Assembly: GCA_036852015.1 (NCBI GenBank)
Contig: JAANDG010000337.1
Location: 1 to 64,000 of the forward strand
Reading direction: 5' to 3'
Source: Pelodera strongyloides
Taxonomy: Eukaryota; Nematoda; Chromadorea; Rhabditida; Rhabditidae
Length of the DNA: 64,000 nucleotides
How positions within the stretch are numbered: the first letter of the stretch is position 1; every line of letters starts with the position of its first letter. The notes under the pieces were generated by a model that saw nothing but the letters and a program-made list of their open reading frames with translations, made no database searches and was not told the DNA's origin. The position numbers and the translations under genes were made by a program. Below are positions 34,001-44,818 of this stretch, in pieces.

Positions 34001-37000
34001 CATAACTGCTCGCATTTTGTATGGAAAAATTGTCCATTGTGATAGCCTAATACATTTCACCCACGCACCCAAAAATTTAATCTCCCGCTTAATAGCCATT
34101 CCGAGATTTGTATTTTGGATTTACTCGTAGTGTTCATTTCAACTGTAGACACTAGTGCAAATCCATACGTCAAATTCCTAATGCAACCACACCAGAAAGT
34201 GGAACCCGTAGCCGAGTGGTAGCGCTCTCTCTTTTTGTGCGATAGGTCCCGGGTTCGACCCCACAGGCGGCAAACAATTTTGCGTGAAATATTCCTTTCC
34301 GAGAACGAGAAAGGAGCTGTCAGTTCGCTTTAATATGAACAATTAAAAAATATTCTCGTAGTTCCAAAATACGGTAGTTTTTAAACATACTTTGAAAGCC
34401 CTTTAGCCCTAGCATTTACTGACACATTCGGCTAAGTGATATTCTTTATCTATTCATTTATATTATTATTTAAATACACCAAAAGGTGTGCACCCGAGGA
34501 TGAAAATTGAAAACCAACATATAAACGCAAAGAGATGAACGATATGATTAATGCTTTGCTTTATGCTTTTCGAAGGTTCAATTATTCTTTGATTTCAGCT
34601 CGAGTCGCAACCGCTTGCGCTCGCGATCGCCGAGGAATGGGCGTCTCAGGAGGAAAGCCTAGAAATTGGACTCATGCGCCTGACCGGATTGGCTTTTACC
34701 GCAACCGATAACCCACTGCACTGCACCAAGTTGGTTCTTTTATTTATATTCTTGATAACCCACTGCACTGCACCAAGTTGGTTCTTTTATTTATATTCTT
34801 GATATACAAACTCCGGGTGCGCTTTGCACCGGAAGCGGAAAAGGGGGCGCAAAAAATGTGTGGCGCGGTTTTCGAACGTGTGCAACAAGTGCGCCATATT
34901 TGCGCCAACGGAAATTGTCCAACTTTGGCCGCGCCTGCCCCCGAGGCACTAGTTCACCGCTCGCTAACCCTTTTTTTGGCCCGGCGACTTCGCGGATACT
35001 TTTCTAGCTATGATGTGCGATTTGCTATCTGTTTTGCATTGGGACATGCAGGAAGGAATCTATATTACATAAATTAAATAGAATTTATGATACTACCACC
35101 ACACTTAGTCCTTGCGTACTATAGTCCTTATTAGTGGTTGTTTTTGGTTTTCTTCCGGAGGACACTTCGATGACGTCGCTCTTCTTCTTGTAGATTGTGG
35201 TCGCGATTTCATTGCGAACCTGTAAATTGGAATATGTTAAATTAACATAACATTTATTACGGCAACAAGATGTTTTGCGCAAGTTTTTTCAGTATAAGGT
35301 CATTATTGTTGACCTTTTGAGTTATGGGGGCATAGGTCATACACAGCATATGCCGATTAAATTGCGGTTACATTAGTACACCTGACATCTCTTTCAAGTA
35401 TAGTTAATGAAAGTCATAATTAGCTACTTGATAAGTTGGAGGTAAAGGGATGCTAATTATAAGTTCGTTAGTTTTCCCAAAATACGGTGGAGAAATTAGG
35501 ATACAGACTAAAGATTGCTGTTCATTTACTTGGGAAATTCCGTTCACCTGATGAAACATGAACACGGTAACCCATCCGGTTACTATGCAGTGCATGTCGG
35601 TGCCTATTTTCATCCAAAAGTAGTAGTCTGTCGGCGTCCATATAGATTCTCCGGTCATAATCCAAGGAACTATCTCGACTAGGTTTGTAAGTGAGGAAAT
35701 GAAGCCTCCTGAATGAATTGGCATTGGCGTGTGGAAATGGGACTCTTTTCGGATTTCGGATTTTCTCGTGGCTCCCTGGCTGGATTGTTGATTGTAAGCT
35801 TTTTTCGCTGACCAGTTTCTACAGTTGATGTTGATAGGCAGTGTACTGTCACTCTGATTTTTAAGTCAGATCCACGAAATACACCACAAGATTAAAGAAA
35901 TTCGAGGTCGAAAAATTCATCACATTGGGATCACATTACTAACTCGGAAGCCCAGGTCTTTGAGGCTACATTACGTTTGAACAATACTGGCATACTGTTT
36001 TACGCACACATAGATTTTGAGTCTGAAAGTTGAGAGGGAGAGAGAGGCGGGGTCTAATTTAAGGTTAGAATTCTTACCTGTGCAACTTAGTAAGGCGGCA
36101 ATAATGACACGAAACAAATGCTTATGTTTGATAGTCTTCCAAACAATTGGCAGCGAGACCGCGAGAGCTATATATGCAATGAACATGCAGACTGGAAAGG
36201 CGCCAACGAAAAAACCGTACGCATGAAAAATTTGAGAAAAAGAGGAATTATTTGTGCCACGGTTGTAGGCTATTGACGTGCCGTATTGTAGTTCGGCAAG
36301 GCCATTGAGTGGATAAACAAATGGCATAGAAACGATAAGAAACAATAGCCAACTTAAACGGGGTAGCCATTTGTTTAAAAAGTGAAGTCGCTGAAAATGA
36401 ATTTATGGAACCGAGTTTGCTGATGTTGTATGTTTGCCGCCAGATCCCGAATAGTTAACATTCACCGCTCCTCAACTCTTAAAGCGAAATACAGGCCGGT
36501 TTTTGAAACACATTGCGTACACCTGCATTCTTATGCAGCATATGCAAATGAGCAAAAATTAGAATAAAAACTAGACCCTAATTAGACCCCATGTTGCATA
36601 AATGCATAGGAATGCAAGTACTTGAGATGTGTTTCAAAAACCGTCCGGTATTTCGCTTTAAGAAAACTATGAGACAATTCCAATATTCAATGCTAATGTG
36701 GTAGAAAGAAAAGGGTACAAGCTTAATACTACAACGTACTTCTTCGAAATTCATAGGATCCCAGACGCAGAGCACTCGGCTTACAGCGATAATACAACTC
36801 CAGAACTGCGCATGATTGCTAAAGAGCTCGCGTGATATGTTCACGATCTTGCCGATCCACCAAGCCTAGATATACTGATTGTGAGGAAACTAGTTGTGCA
36901 CGCCGCATGATAACTAAGAACGCCATGCACAATGGATATGGTACCATAATGACGTGCATACGGCGTGCGGATTTGCGCCGCTTGCACACTGACGTTTCTG

Positions 37001-40000
37001 CGTGTACGAAAGGTGCGAGAAGGAAGAAGGAGATTCGACTTGTAGAGCTATGGATGGCTTCACAAACAAAAAAAACATGCTTTGCTCGCTAACACTAACC
37101 TGTTTGAGGAAAAAGTCATTTCCGTATCCGAGTGAAGCCGGTTCGTTGATAGATATGTGAATTACGCACTCGAATATCGTGCAGATTGCTAAAGAAGCGA
37201 CCTAGTGCATTTCCAGTACCGCCAGCTTACTTATTTTGCCGTAAGTACTACATCTCGAGTATTTATCGGCGGTGACCCTTTATGGAGGACTGCGCGTAAG
37301 CTGTGCCTGTCCAGCCGCGTGCTTGTGAAGAGGAAGAAAGAGATACAATTAGAACTTGCAGACGCTAGATGCATCTTCCATTTTATATACCGAGTACTTA
37401 CACTGGTGAAGCAGACATATTTGATATGACCTCCCTAGTTGCTTGACGTCTCGCCGACTGAGAATAATAACCAGCGAAATATAAACGGGAATAGTTAGCA
37501 ATACGATAACATCGAAAATTATTGATATAATTGTACTGGCGATCAGAGATATCGTCATTCCCTCATACTCCTTCATGACAGTGATTTTTTTGTAGATAGT
37601 AGATATGAAAATAAATTAGTGCCTAGTTACACTGGAAAATTAGGGTTTAATTCAAGAGAAAATAATGCGGTGTGGTATGGTATGGTACGTGGTTTGTACT
37701 GGACATCCGCATTCCCATGTATTATATGCAAATTACGTGTCTTTATGTGCATCCCTCACTCATATGTATATATAATAAATACAGGGGGACGCAGTTGTCC
37801 AAAAACTCTTCCTAAGCCATATCATAAATATTATGCAAAAGATCATCGAATGTGTTGTAATAATAATACAAAAAAGTTTGATTTGAAGGGGCTCTATTGA
37901 AAGTAAGCATGTGTTGAAATTTAATATTTATAATCTATGGTTGCGTTCTATTAACCTTATGGGAATTCTTGGTTGATTTTCCGTTTTTGCTCAAAGTTTG
38001 TTCCGTAATATGCATTAATTACCTTGACGATTTCGCTGTAATTATATTAATGACAGGCTTCAGTAGGTTTTTTGTTTTGTTTATGGTAACAATTAATTTT
38101 ATTTTAAAGATTTTTTATAGTAGTATTAAAAAGTAATGAAACATAACGCAACAGTTATATTACAATGCGAACGCATTAATAGTGATATTTCTTTTGAGAG
38201 GGAAAGAGTGAGGTTAGGGAGATATCCAGAGAAAGAGAGAGAGAGAGAGAGAGGGCGGAGAGAGAGAGAGGATAGAGAGAGAGAGAGACTGGTCTAGATA
38301 AAATTATGCAATTATGCTTTTCAGGGAATCGATCACTCAAAAGGTTCTGGAATACTTGGAGAACGATACAGTACTATTCTATAATGAGGATATCAGTCGA
38401 CTATTTGAAGAACAGAATAAGAGGTAAGAGATAATACTGTAGACAATCAACCAGACACAAAGTCAGTCCGCTTCCGCTAGGCAGGGCATAAAGCTCGTCG
38501 GGAAAAACTCAAAAACCACCATCCAAATATATGCACTGTTTCTGATACTTGTATCTCTTTATGATACGTTTCTGATTTTCACCATACCTAATATTCTAAT
38601 CCCGACGGTGTGGCTACAAGCTCAAGACCACCGTCTAAATTTATGCAATATGCTAATTCGGATGGTGGTTTCGTCGGGCAGAGCGTCAACGAGTTTATGC
38701 CATGCCGCTAGGGGATCCATAGACGCGGATGTAGAGATTTTCATCTTGTAGAGCGAAGGATGTTCATTATGGGCTATGATAAAGATAATATGGTTTATGG
38801 CTCTCTTTAATTTAGTCTATACGTGATGCATTGGTGATACACTGATATATGTAATAAGCGCATGTAATAAGCTAATAAGCTAATGTTCGGGTTAGGTGAA
38901 TTGATTACTTGGTCTTCTAAACTCTGCTATTTTCCTGTCACTGTAATTTTCCTCCCAACTTTAACCTTATAGCACTGGTACGATATTTTTTAAAGTTTGT
39001 ACTTATTTGTTAACTAATTGGACTGGGAGCATTTGTTTGTAGGTGGACCCCAATTATCGAAGGTAGCAATCAGGAACTAGGAACCAAACTAAAGCCGATC
39101 ACGAACATTTTCGGTAAGCAATTAGTGTTTTCTTACTGTACCTAGCACCATAGTTTGCTTTCTGTACTTTCCTGTATTCCTTTGTGCTCTCTTCTGACTG
39201 TCTATGTCTCTCCCTCTCCTCCATCTCTCTGTTCTCTGTATCTCTGATGATTGACGGCATGTTCGCGGCGGCTATCTGGGTCTTGGCAAGTTCGCTCCGC
39301 AAAAGTGGCGGCTATTCGGCGAGGATAAACCTGCCGCGAACTCGCCAAAACAGGCGAAAATGCGGCGGCTATCAGATAGCCGCCCGATAACCGCTGCGAA
39401 CTTGCTTGTTTCAGGCGAAAATGCGGCGGCTATCCGGCGGCTATTCGGCGGCTATCGGGGTTTTGTGCACACACGAGCGATACGACTCACATTTCTCTTT
39501 TGAGAGCGGAATGCGGTGTCTCAGTCGGTTTAATTACCCAAGTTTGAGGTTAGCACTAACCCCGAGACCCTAGCACCATGCTGTGTGTCTCGATACAATT
39601 TTGTAAAGCGTGACTTCGGGCATGTTGGTCAATTTCATTTTTTTTTATCGTTTATATATTTTTTTTTCGGAAGAAAGGTATTTTTATCTGGACCCTCCTC
39701 GCCGAGAGAGTGTCCGGCGGCTATTCGGCGGCTATCCGGCGAGTTCGCCCCGCCTTCAATGATCGTCGCGCCTTCAGACTTCTCTTGTCGCCGAATAGCC
39801 GCCTAAATAGCCGCCCTATAGCCGCCGCGAATATGCCGTAGAGAACGTAGATTCTATCCACCCTTGCTTTATATCCGCTCTCTTCTTCTCTCGCCTCTCT
39901 ATCTCTATCCCTGTAGTATCTCTTTCTCGCCGATCTGGGATAATAATACAGTAATTATATTAATATAATTGTGGCCTTATATTGTCAAAACTTGCGCGAT

Positions 40001-41504
40001 ACTTTGTTGTCGTAATAAATGTTATGTTAATAGTTAATGTTACTTGATTGAAGAATAAATAACAACTTTTTTTTCTTTATTAGCTCTGCTCTTCTCTCTC
40101 CTCTCTATCTCTTTAATATCTCATTGTTTCTCTTTCTCTCCGATAATTGTCTATGCTAATCATACAGTAATCAGGGCATAAAACTCGTCGGGGAAAGCTC
40201 AAAACCACCATCCAAATATGTGCAGTGATTCCGAAGCTTGTATCTCTTTATGATACGTTTCTGATTTTCACCATACACTTTATCTATCAATCAATACTCT
40301 CCTTTACACTTTTCCTATTATTACTGTATATTTATTTATTTCGTTTCTTTTTTAAATACCTAATATTCTAATCCCGACGGCTGCGAGCTCAAGACCACCG
40401 TATAAATTTATGCAATATGCTAATTCGGATGGTGGTTTCGTCGGTCAGAGCGTCAACGACCTTATGCCATGACAGTAATTGATTGAAGAATAAATAACAA
40501 GTTTTTTTTACAGAAACGACCATTGTCACTCCAGAAGACAAAGCGAGGATCGAAAAATGGCTTTTGTCACACAATCTCTGGGCGCTTCACGGTCTTCAGT
40601 AAGTTTTTTACGGTGTACTACGTATCTAACCTATTAGCTAAAGGCTGAATATAGTTTTAGATTATTTTTCATCCAATTGTCAAAAAATGGTGAGGTAATT
40701 GTAGCTCCATATCGACCATGAGAAAACTTCCGTGAGAAAAGCAGATAACTTGTGAATTGTTTTAAGTATGACGCACTTATAAATGATCGCTTCGTCTGTA
40801 ATGGTTGTGCGCCAGTTCCTGAAAGATGGCGTGCTGCCTTTAGGTTTTTTGAACACAGTTTCTGACTAGTTTTTTTGCAGATTTACATTATAAGTGAATT
40901 TGTGCTCTGTGTGTAATTTCGCCCTGTTTTAGGTACGCTGTGGAAACTGTGAAGTCGGTCCTTCTGCCGTTTAACATGCTTCATTTCCGTGTAAAGGCTC
41001 CGGAAGCGGTTGAGCTGTCTACGCTGGAGAGGCGGATACAGTCGCTGACGTGGGGAGAGGTGTGTTAATCGCATATTATTTACTTCAGTACGATTTGCTG
41101 GGTTTAGCTGGGCAATTACGAGGTGAGTGTTATAGCTGAAACATGAGAATAGAATCACCGCATGGATAGAGGTTTGTCACTGGGGCGGGCACAGCGCCGC
41201 ACACTCCCGCACGATTTGGGTGGGCGCGCGTACTTTCCAAGATGACGCATACCAGCCGGGATGGTGAGCGGCGCTGCTCTTCGCAGGCGCCTCTTTTTGT
41301 AGCATCAGAATCAAGCGTTAGCAACACGAATAAACCCCCCAACTAACAATTCAAGTATTCTTTTCGACGTTAATTAAGATAATCTTGCAGGTGGAATGGC
41401 ACCATGGAATGGAAGACGAGGAACTGTTGAGCCGAGTGTCTGCGGGAGTACTCTTTACTTACTTTACGTCTAATTCACATACGACGACCACACTTAAGGC
41501 TTAG
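28043..41504 (+). CDS. ATPAF2: ATPAF2/Atp12-like F1-ATPase assembly factor, 8 exons, complete
   Basis: Mitochondrial matrix chaperone that binds the F1 alpha subunit during ATP synthase assembly. Exons: 28043-28141, 28868-28966, 34599-34729, 38325-38423, 39043-39113, 40514-40598, 40933-41059 and 41391-41504; phases all join, 274 aa. The N-terminus (MNVLARRLGGVRFVS) is basic and amphipathic, a likely import presequence. Family landmarks: KKKRFYK then YKVTLDGRILKT (the family's V-x-LDGR-LKTP region), LALAIAEEWASQ (about 72-83), DNPLHCTK, then LSHNLWALHGLQ and the C-terminal VEWHHGMEDEELLSRVSAG. Intron 2 is 5.6 kb; intron 3 contains a whole 7TM gene on the other strand. A 47-bp tandem duplication covers the exon 3 donor. 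Confidence 0.96.
29001..29136. repeat. MITE of the GGCCATATTCACCAC family, copy 2
   Basis: Starts GGCCATATTCACCACTCC and ends GAGTGGTTAATATGGCC. It begins about 35 bp into ATPAF2 intron 2. Confidence 0.9.
29318..29905. repeat. TTAAAGCGAAAT-family MITE split by another MITE
   Basis: Outer ends are TTAATGCGAAACACTGGCCG and GGCCGGACGGTATTTCGCTT. The 29414-29831 segment is a nested element of a different family; the halves on either side read through as one typical member. Confidence 0.85.
29414..29831. repeat. Nested palindromic MITE, GGGTCAGGCCCATTTCA family, copy 1
   Basis: Starts TTGAAGGGTCAGGCCCATTT and ends AAATGGGCCTGACCCTTTAA. The interior arms (GTGGGCAGCCATACCCAAC and GGTATGACTGACGATGG) show that nearly the whole 418 bp is palindromic. 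The second copy at 60765-61180 is flanked by TTAA on both sides. Confidence 0.93.
30541..30562 (-). repeat. Interstitial TTAGGC telomere-like repeat
   Basis: AAGCCTAAGCCTAAGCCTAA plus GC, that is 3.5 copies of the nematode telomere hexamer on the minus strand, in ATPAF2 intron 2. Confidence 0.75.
31015..31110 (+). pseudogene. Possible remnant of a LINE reverse transcriptase C-terminus
   Basis: One plus-strand frame reads YCCAALSPRDDQHFLIGC then PTYAN and a stop. This fits the C-C...H-F-L...C-P-Y pattern common at the end of LINE reverse transcriptases. The fragment is short and isolated in ATPAF2 intron 2; chance is possible. Confidence 0.3.
31349..31526. repeat. Palindromic MITE, 178 bp
   Basis: Starts GTTCTTCAAAGCAGTATTGT and ends ACAGTACTACTTTACAAGAAC. 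The arms also share ACCTAGTTT/AAACTAGGT. No gene is seen in the rest of 31530-33790. Confidence 0.85.
33793..34402. repeat. Compound region: GGGGTTTCCAAG MITE with nested elements
   Basis: Begins TGGGGTTTCCAAGTTACAAG and ends near CTTTGAAAGCCC, the ends of the family seen at 46784 and 48202. Nested inside is a TTTAAAGCGAAATGACACCC...CAGTTCGCTTTAA pair (about 33876-34333). Confidence 0.55.
34205..34268 (+). repeat. tRNA-like sequence, probable SINE head or tRNA relic
   Basis: Box A-like TAGCCGAGTGGTAGCGC (34209) and box B GGGTTCGACCCC (34251) are spaced as in a tRNA. However, the acceptor and T-stem pairings fail, so a functional tRNA is unlikely. Confidence 0.5.
34707..34800 (+). repeat. 47-bp tandem duplication across the ATPAF2 exon 3 donor
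   Basis: GATAACCCACTGCACTGCAC followed by CAAGTTGGTTC and TTTATTTATATTCTT occurs twice, at 34707 and 34754, with no differences seen. Exon 3 ends at 34729 in the first copy; the second copy repeats both the exon end and its GT donor. Confidence 0.97.
35085..37576 (-). CDS. 7TM chemoreceptor-like GPCR nested in ATPAF2 intron 3
   Basis: Exons (minus strand): 37576-37391, 37201-37100, 36865-36740, 36390-36078, 35807-35548 and 35219-35085; phases agree and give 373 aa. Hydrophobic helices: TM1 in exon 1 (IISIIFDVIVLLTIPVYIS), TM2 in exon 2 (VASLAICTIFECVIHIS), TM3 in exon 3 ending SRVLCVWDP, TM4 and TM5 in exon 4 (LSWLLFLIVSMPFVYPL and FPVCMFIAYIALAVSLPIVW), TM6 and TM7 in exon 5 (about GFISSLTNLVEIVPWIMT and IVTGWVTVFMFHQ). 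The third intracellular loop is basic and the C-terminus is hydrophilic. An extracellular YNRGTNNSS carries possible N-glycosylation sites. The R-x5-P segment after TM3 and the overall plan resemble nematode serpentine receptors of the Srg superfamily; the exact family is uncertain. The exon 1 donor TCG|GTATAT is chosen by phase and is the weakest junction. Confidence 0.82.
36479..36661. repeat. MITE of the TTAAAGCGAAAT family
   Basis: Full-length, 183 bp: TTAAAGCGAAATACAGGCCG ... CCGTCCGGTATTTCGCTTTAA. It sits in intron 3 of the nested 7TM gene. Confidence 0.95.
38233..38289. repeat. GA-rich microsatellite
   Basis: Interrupted (GA)n 40-90 bp upstream of ATPAF2 exon 4. Confidence 0.95.
38485..38701. 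repeat. MITE of the GGCATAAAGCTCGTCGGG family, copy 1
   Basis: GGCATAAAGCTCGTCGGG at one end and CGTCAACGAGTTTATGCC at the other; inner arms AAACCACCATCC and GGATGGTGGTTTCGTCGG. Confidence 0.85.
39255..39838. mobile_element. Non-autonomous element rich in GGCGGCTAT motifs
   Basis: Terminal inverted repeats are CGGCATGTTCGCGGCGGCTA and TAGCCGCCGCGAATATGCCG. Internally GGCGGCTATTCGGCGGCTAT-type and inverse AATAGCCGCC motifs recur at least ten times. 584 bp, no ORF of interest. It lies in ATPAF2 intron 5. Confidence 0.85.
40175..40468. repeat. MITE of the GGCATAAAGCTCGTCGGG family, copy 2
   Basis: Same ends as the copy at 38485, with an extra internal AT-rich segment of about 80 bp. ACAGTAAT occurs on both sides (about 40165 and 40472), a likely 8-bp target duplication. 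The flanks around it (39877-39955 and 40082-40172) are themselves a diverged duplication with TCTCTTTCTC-type tracts, as is TGATTGAAGAATAAATAACA (40044 and 40482). Confidence 0.85.
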
Positions 41505-42357
41505 GTTAAGTAACTAAGGCTTAGGTTAAGTAACGTGAGCGCAAGGTTTTGAGTACTGAATTATGCCTTTTGTGTCTTGCTGACGCGAATCAGGTTGTTT
41601 ATTATGTTCCATTACATACATATGTAAACTAATAGACTTATTGTTGTTCGTGCGCTTTACGTGGGCTAGAAAAGGATTTAGTAGGATTTAGTAATAGGGT
41701 AGTCCTCACAGCGATGAAGTTGCTAAAACGTAGTTTTGTTTGTGTGTACTTGTGTATGTGTGTTACTAGGATGAGTGTTATGTGAATTTCAATCTCTGAA
41801 TTAATTTTGCACTGAAAATGGTTGTTGCCTGGTTTCAAAGTGTAACACACATAGATAATGACTATTTGGTATATGATGTTAGTTTGTATGCGTTGTTTTG
41901 CCTTCGGAATGTTTCACGTAAATTAGTATTAGTATACATAAGTCGATGTTTGTCCGTTACACCTCTTCACTTTGGTCTATTGTTAATAAAATATTGTTTT
42001 AATGTTTTATTCAATTTAATGATTCACGATAATACAAACGGCAAGGTTGGTAACAATTCGTGTTCAAAACGCAGGGCAGTGCATTAACAATGATATAAAA
42101 CACTGAAACTCGCCGTAGCAACTTTATCCAAGAGAAATTGACGAATGAAAGGAATCAATCTAACAAAGTCAAACATTAAATACGAAAATGCATAGGTGTA
42201 TACTACTGTGCTTTGGTCCAGAAATATATAAAGTTACTGAAGGCGAATCTTGAGCCTAATTACCTATTAAAGTGTAAATCAAATGTACCCTATTTGTGAG
42301 CCACGCGCGTAGATTGGTGTTCTGGTCAATATATTAGATCACAAGTATATTTCGGAT
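41505..42357. other. Tail-to-tail spacer between ATPAF2 and mucin gene A
   Basis: Directly after the ATPAF2 stop, TAAGGCTTAGGTTAAGTAAC occurs twice (about 41495-41534), resembling degenerate TTAGGC. The rest is AT-rich with no gene. Confidence 0.6.
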
Positions 42358-44551
42358 TTACTGTAACAAAACTAGGAGTGATAAGATTGTTAGACCAATA
42401 GAAACAGCAGCGGTAGCCTTGGTGGGCTTTGGTGGCTCGTGATGTGGAGTGGTGGGGGTATCGGTAGCTGTATTTGGTACAGTTGAACCAGTCGGTACAG
42501 TTGTTGCATCTTCTGGAGCCGATGTTGTCACCTCTTCTGCAGGCGTAGTAGCTGCTGGAGTCGGTGGCGGCGAAGTTGCGGCTGGAGCCGGTGAAGTTGC
42601 TGGAGCCGGTGGCGGTGAAGTTGCTGGAGCCGGTGGCGGTGAAGTTGCTGGAGCCGGTGCCGCCGAAGTTGCGGCTGGAGCCGGTGAAGTTGCTGGAGCC
42701 GGTGGCGCCGAAGTTGCGACTGGAGCCGGTGGCGGTGAAGTTGCTGGAGCCGGTGGCGCCGAAGTTGCGGCTGGAGCCGGTGAAGTTGCTGGAGCCGGTG
42801 GCGCCGAAGTTGCGACTGGAGCCGGTGGCGCCGAAGTTACGGCTGGAGCCGGTGAAGTTGCCGGAGCCGGTGGCGCCGAAGTTGCCACTGGAGCCGGTGG
42901 CGGTGAAGTAGCTGGAGCCGGTGGCGCCGAAGTTGCGGCTGGAGCCGGCGAAGTTGCTGGAGCCGGTGGCGCCGAAGTTGCGACTGGAGCCGGTGGCGCC
43001 GAAGTTACGGCTGGAGCCGGTGAAGTTGCTGGTGTTTGCTGGAGCCGGTGGCGGTGAAGTTGCTGGAGCTGGAAGTTGCGGCTGGTGGCGGTGAAGTTGC
43101 TGGAGGCGGTGGCGCCGAAGTTGCGACTGGAGCCGGTGGCGGTGAAGTTGCTGGAGCCGGTGGCGCCGAAGTTGCGACTGGAGCCGGTGGCGGTGAAGTT
43201 GCTGGAGCCGGTGGCGCCGAAGTTGCGACTGGAGCCGGTGGCGGTGAAGTTGCTGGAGCCGGTGGCGCCGAAGTTGCGACTGGAGCCGGTGGCGGTGAAG
43301 TTGCTGGAGCAGGTGGCGCCGAAGTTGCGACTGGAGCCGGTGGCGCCGAAGTTGCTGGAGCCGGTGGCGCCGAAGTTGCGGCTGGAGCTGGATCTTTGGG
43401 CTGTACATTGTCTCCGTCGTTCACTGTTCTGCAAGATAACTGGTTTTAAACGTGTTGCACAACGAGATAACCTGCATTCTTCGTTATAGTATAATTTTTA
43501 AAAGCTGAGACAAAGTGAGACACGTAAATATTCGTTGTTGAACATGCAAAGTATTACTACAAACAAAATTACAAACTACTAAAATAACGATTTTTCTAGT
43601 GTTATTTATTGAACTAGCTAGTTTATTAAAATCGTTTAAAGCGAAGTAGTGACCGATTTTTGAAACACAAGTACCTTATGCTTATATATTTATGCTAAGT
43701 GTGCTCGAAGTTAACTAAAGCGTTCTATCCTAATTTGCTTCATTTGCATCAGAACAGATAAAAATGCAGTAGTCCACCTGCAAAGTGCAACTGTCTTTGC
43801 TCCTCGAGGCAGGAACATTCTCAGAAGCTAAGCTACCTCACATTTATAAAACAACTGGCGAACGGCAGCCCACACACACATGCGATTATGTGAAACGAAC
43901 GACCGGCGGTTCACACTAACTTTGCATTAACTAAATATCATGCACCGGCCATTATTTCGCTTTCGATTGTTTATACTTACTTTTCTATCGTATTCATTCC
44001 CGCAGCCATGTCTGTTCCTTCTGCGCTGACAAGGTGGAACATCTGTAATATTTTTTATCATCACTTTTTCTAATTATAGCAATCGTTGTCATTTTCTAAG
44101 ATGTGGTTTCCGTGATACAAGATAAGATGTCCCCTATATCTGTAGCGTAAAACATTTGCCTACTTTATTTTATGGGTACAAAACGGGCTATTGAACTTTG
44201 CCTTTAAAGCGAGATACCGGCCGGTTTTTGAGACAGCTGAATTCTTATGTATTTATGCAAACTTGCTCTAATTTAGCTCTATTTTTGTCTAATGTAAGTT
44301 CATTTGCATAAGCTGCATAAGAATGCTGGTGCACTCGATGTTGCAAAAACCGGCTGGTATTTTGCCTTAACAATATGTATTTTTGATATTTTCCATTGTT
44401 CTGTTACGTAATTGCTGTTGTCGAGCGTTCTAGAGGTGTATGTGAGCAACTGAATCCAAGTACATCACAATGCGCTCACCTGTGGCTTGGATGCCGCTGA
44501 AATAAATACGACGCCGAAAAGGAGAAATACAGCCATCAATGAACTTTTCAT
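42358..44551 (-). CDS. Mucin-like GPI-anchored surface protein A (frame broken in repeat)
   Basis: Exon 1 (44551-44480) encodes a signal peptide, MKSSLMAVFLLFGVVFISAA then SKPQ. Exon 2 (44042-43981) adds 20 residues. Exon 3 (43428-42358) carries some 50 repeats of APATSPPPAP and APVATSAPP type. The C-terminus after the repeats is Thr-rich, then ends SIGLTILSLLVLLQ, a hydrophobic tail without a cytoplasmic basic segment, as in GPI-anchor signals. The frame entering exon 3 (TVNDGDNVQPKDPAP) is lost near 43025-43075, where a repeat lacks two bases and the next has an extra A; the downstream frame is off by one. Either the assembly collapsed here or the allele is broken. All three frames of the repeat are open, so ORF length alone says nothing. 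Confidence 0.7.
43634..43969. repeat. MITE of the TTAAAGCGAAAT family, long variant
   Basis: TTTAAAGCGAAGTAGTGACCG at the left and ACCGGCCATTATTTCGCTTT at the right; about 336 bp. In the second intron of mucin gene A. Confidence 0.7.
44204..44370. repeat. MITE of the TTAAAGCGAAAT family
   Basis: TTAAAGCGAGATACCGGCCG ... ACCGGCTGGTATTTTGCCTTAA (ends shown in part). In the first intron of mucin gene A. Confidence 0.9.
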
Positions 44552-44677
44552 TGTGGATACTGTACGACGTCAAGTTCCGCCGACCTCTAGTTTACCTAGA
44601 CAGATATAAAAGAATAAAAGAATAACGAAAACCTTCTGCATCTACAAGATACCGCAAATGAAAACAATAATCGACGT

Positions 44678-44818
44678 TTAAAGCAAAATACCGACTGGTT
44701 TTTGAAGCGTATCTCAATGTGGGGTCAAATTGTGATCGATTTTTTATTCTAGTTGCATATATGATGCAAGGAAATTTGTTTCGCATACGTTTCAAAAACC
44801 GGTCGTTATTACGCTTTG
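44678..44818. repeat. MITE of the TTAAAGCGAAAT family
   Basis: TTAAAGCAAAATACCGACTG ... ACCGGTCGTTATTACGCTTT. It lies just upstream (minus strand) of mucin gene A. Confidence 0.85.

Noticed and set aside
34205..34268. Functional tRNA gene
   Set aside because: Boxes A and B are good, but the T-stem and acceptor stem do not pair and no clear anticodon arm forms.
42449..43057. Plus-strand Gly/Ala/Val-rich ORFs (AGAGGAEVA repeats)
   Set aside because: Antisense of the PAPATS repeats of mucin A; there is no signal peptide and the minus strand has a coherent gene with splice sites.
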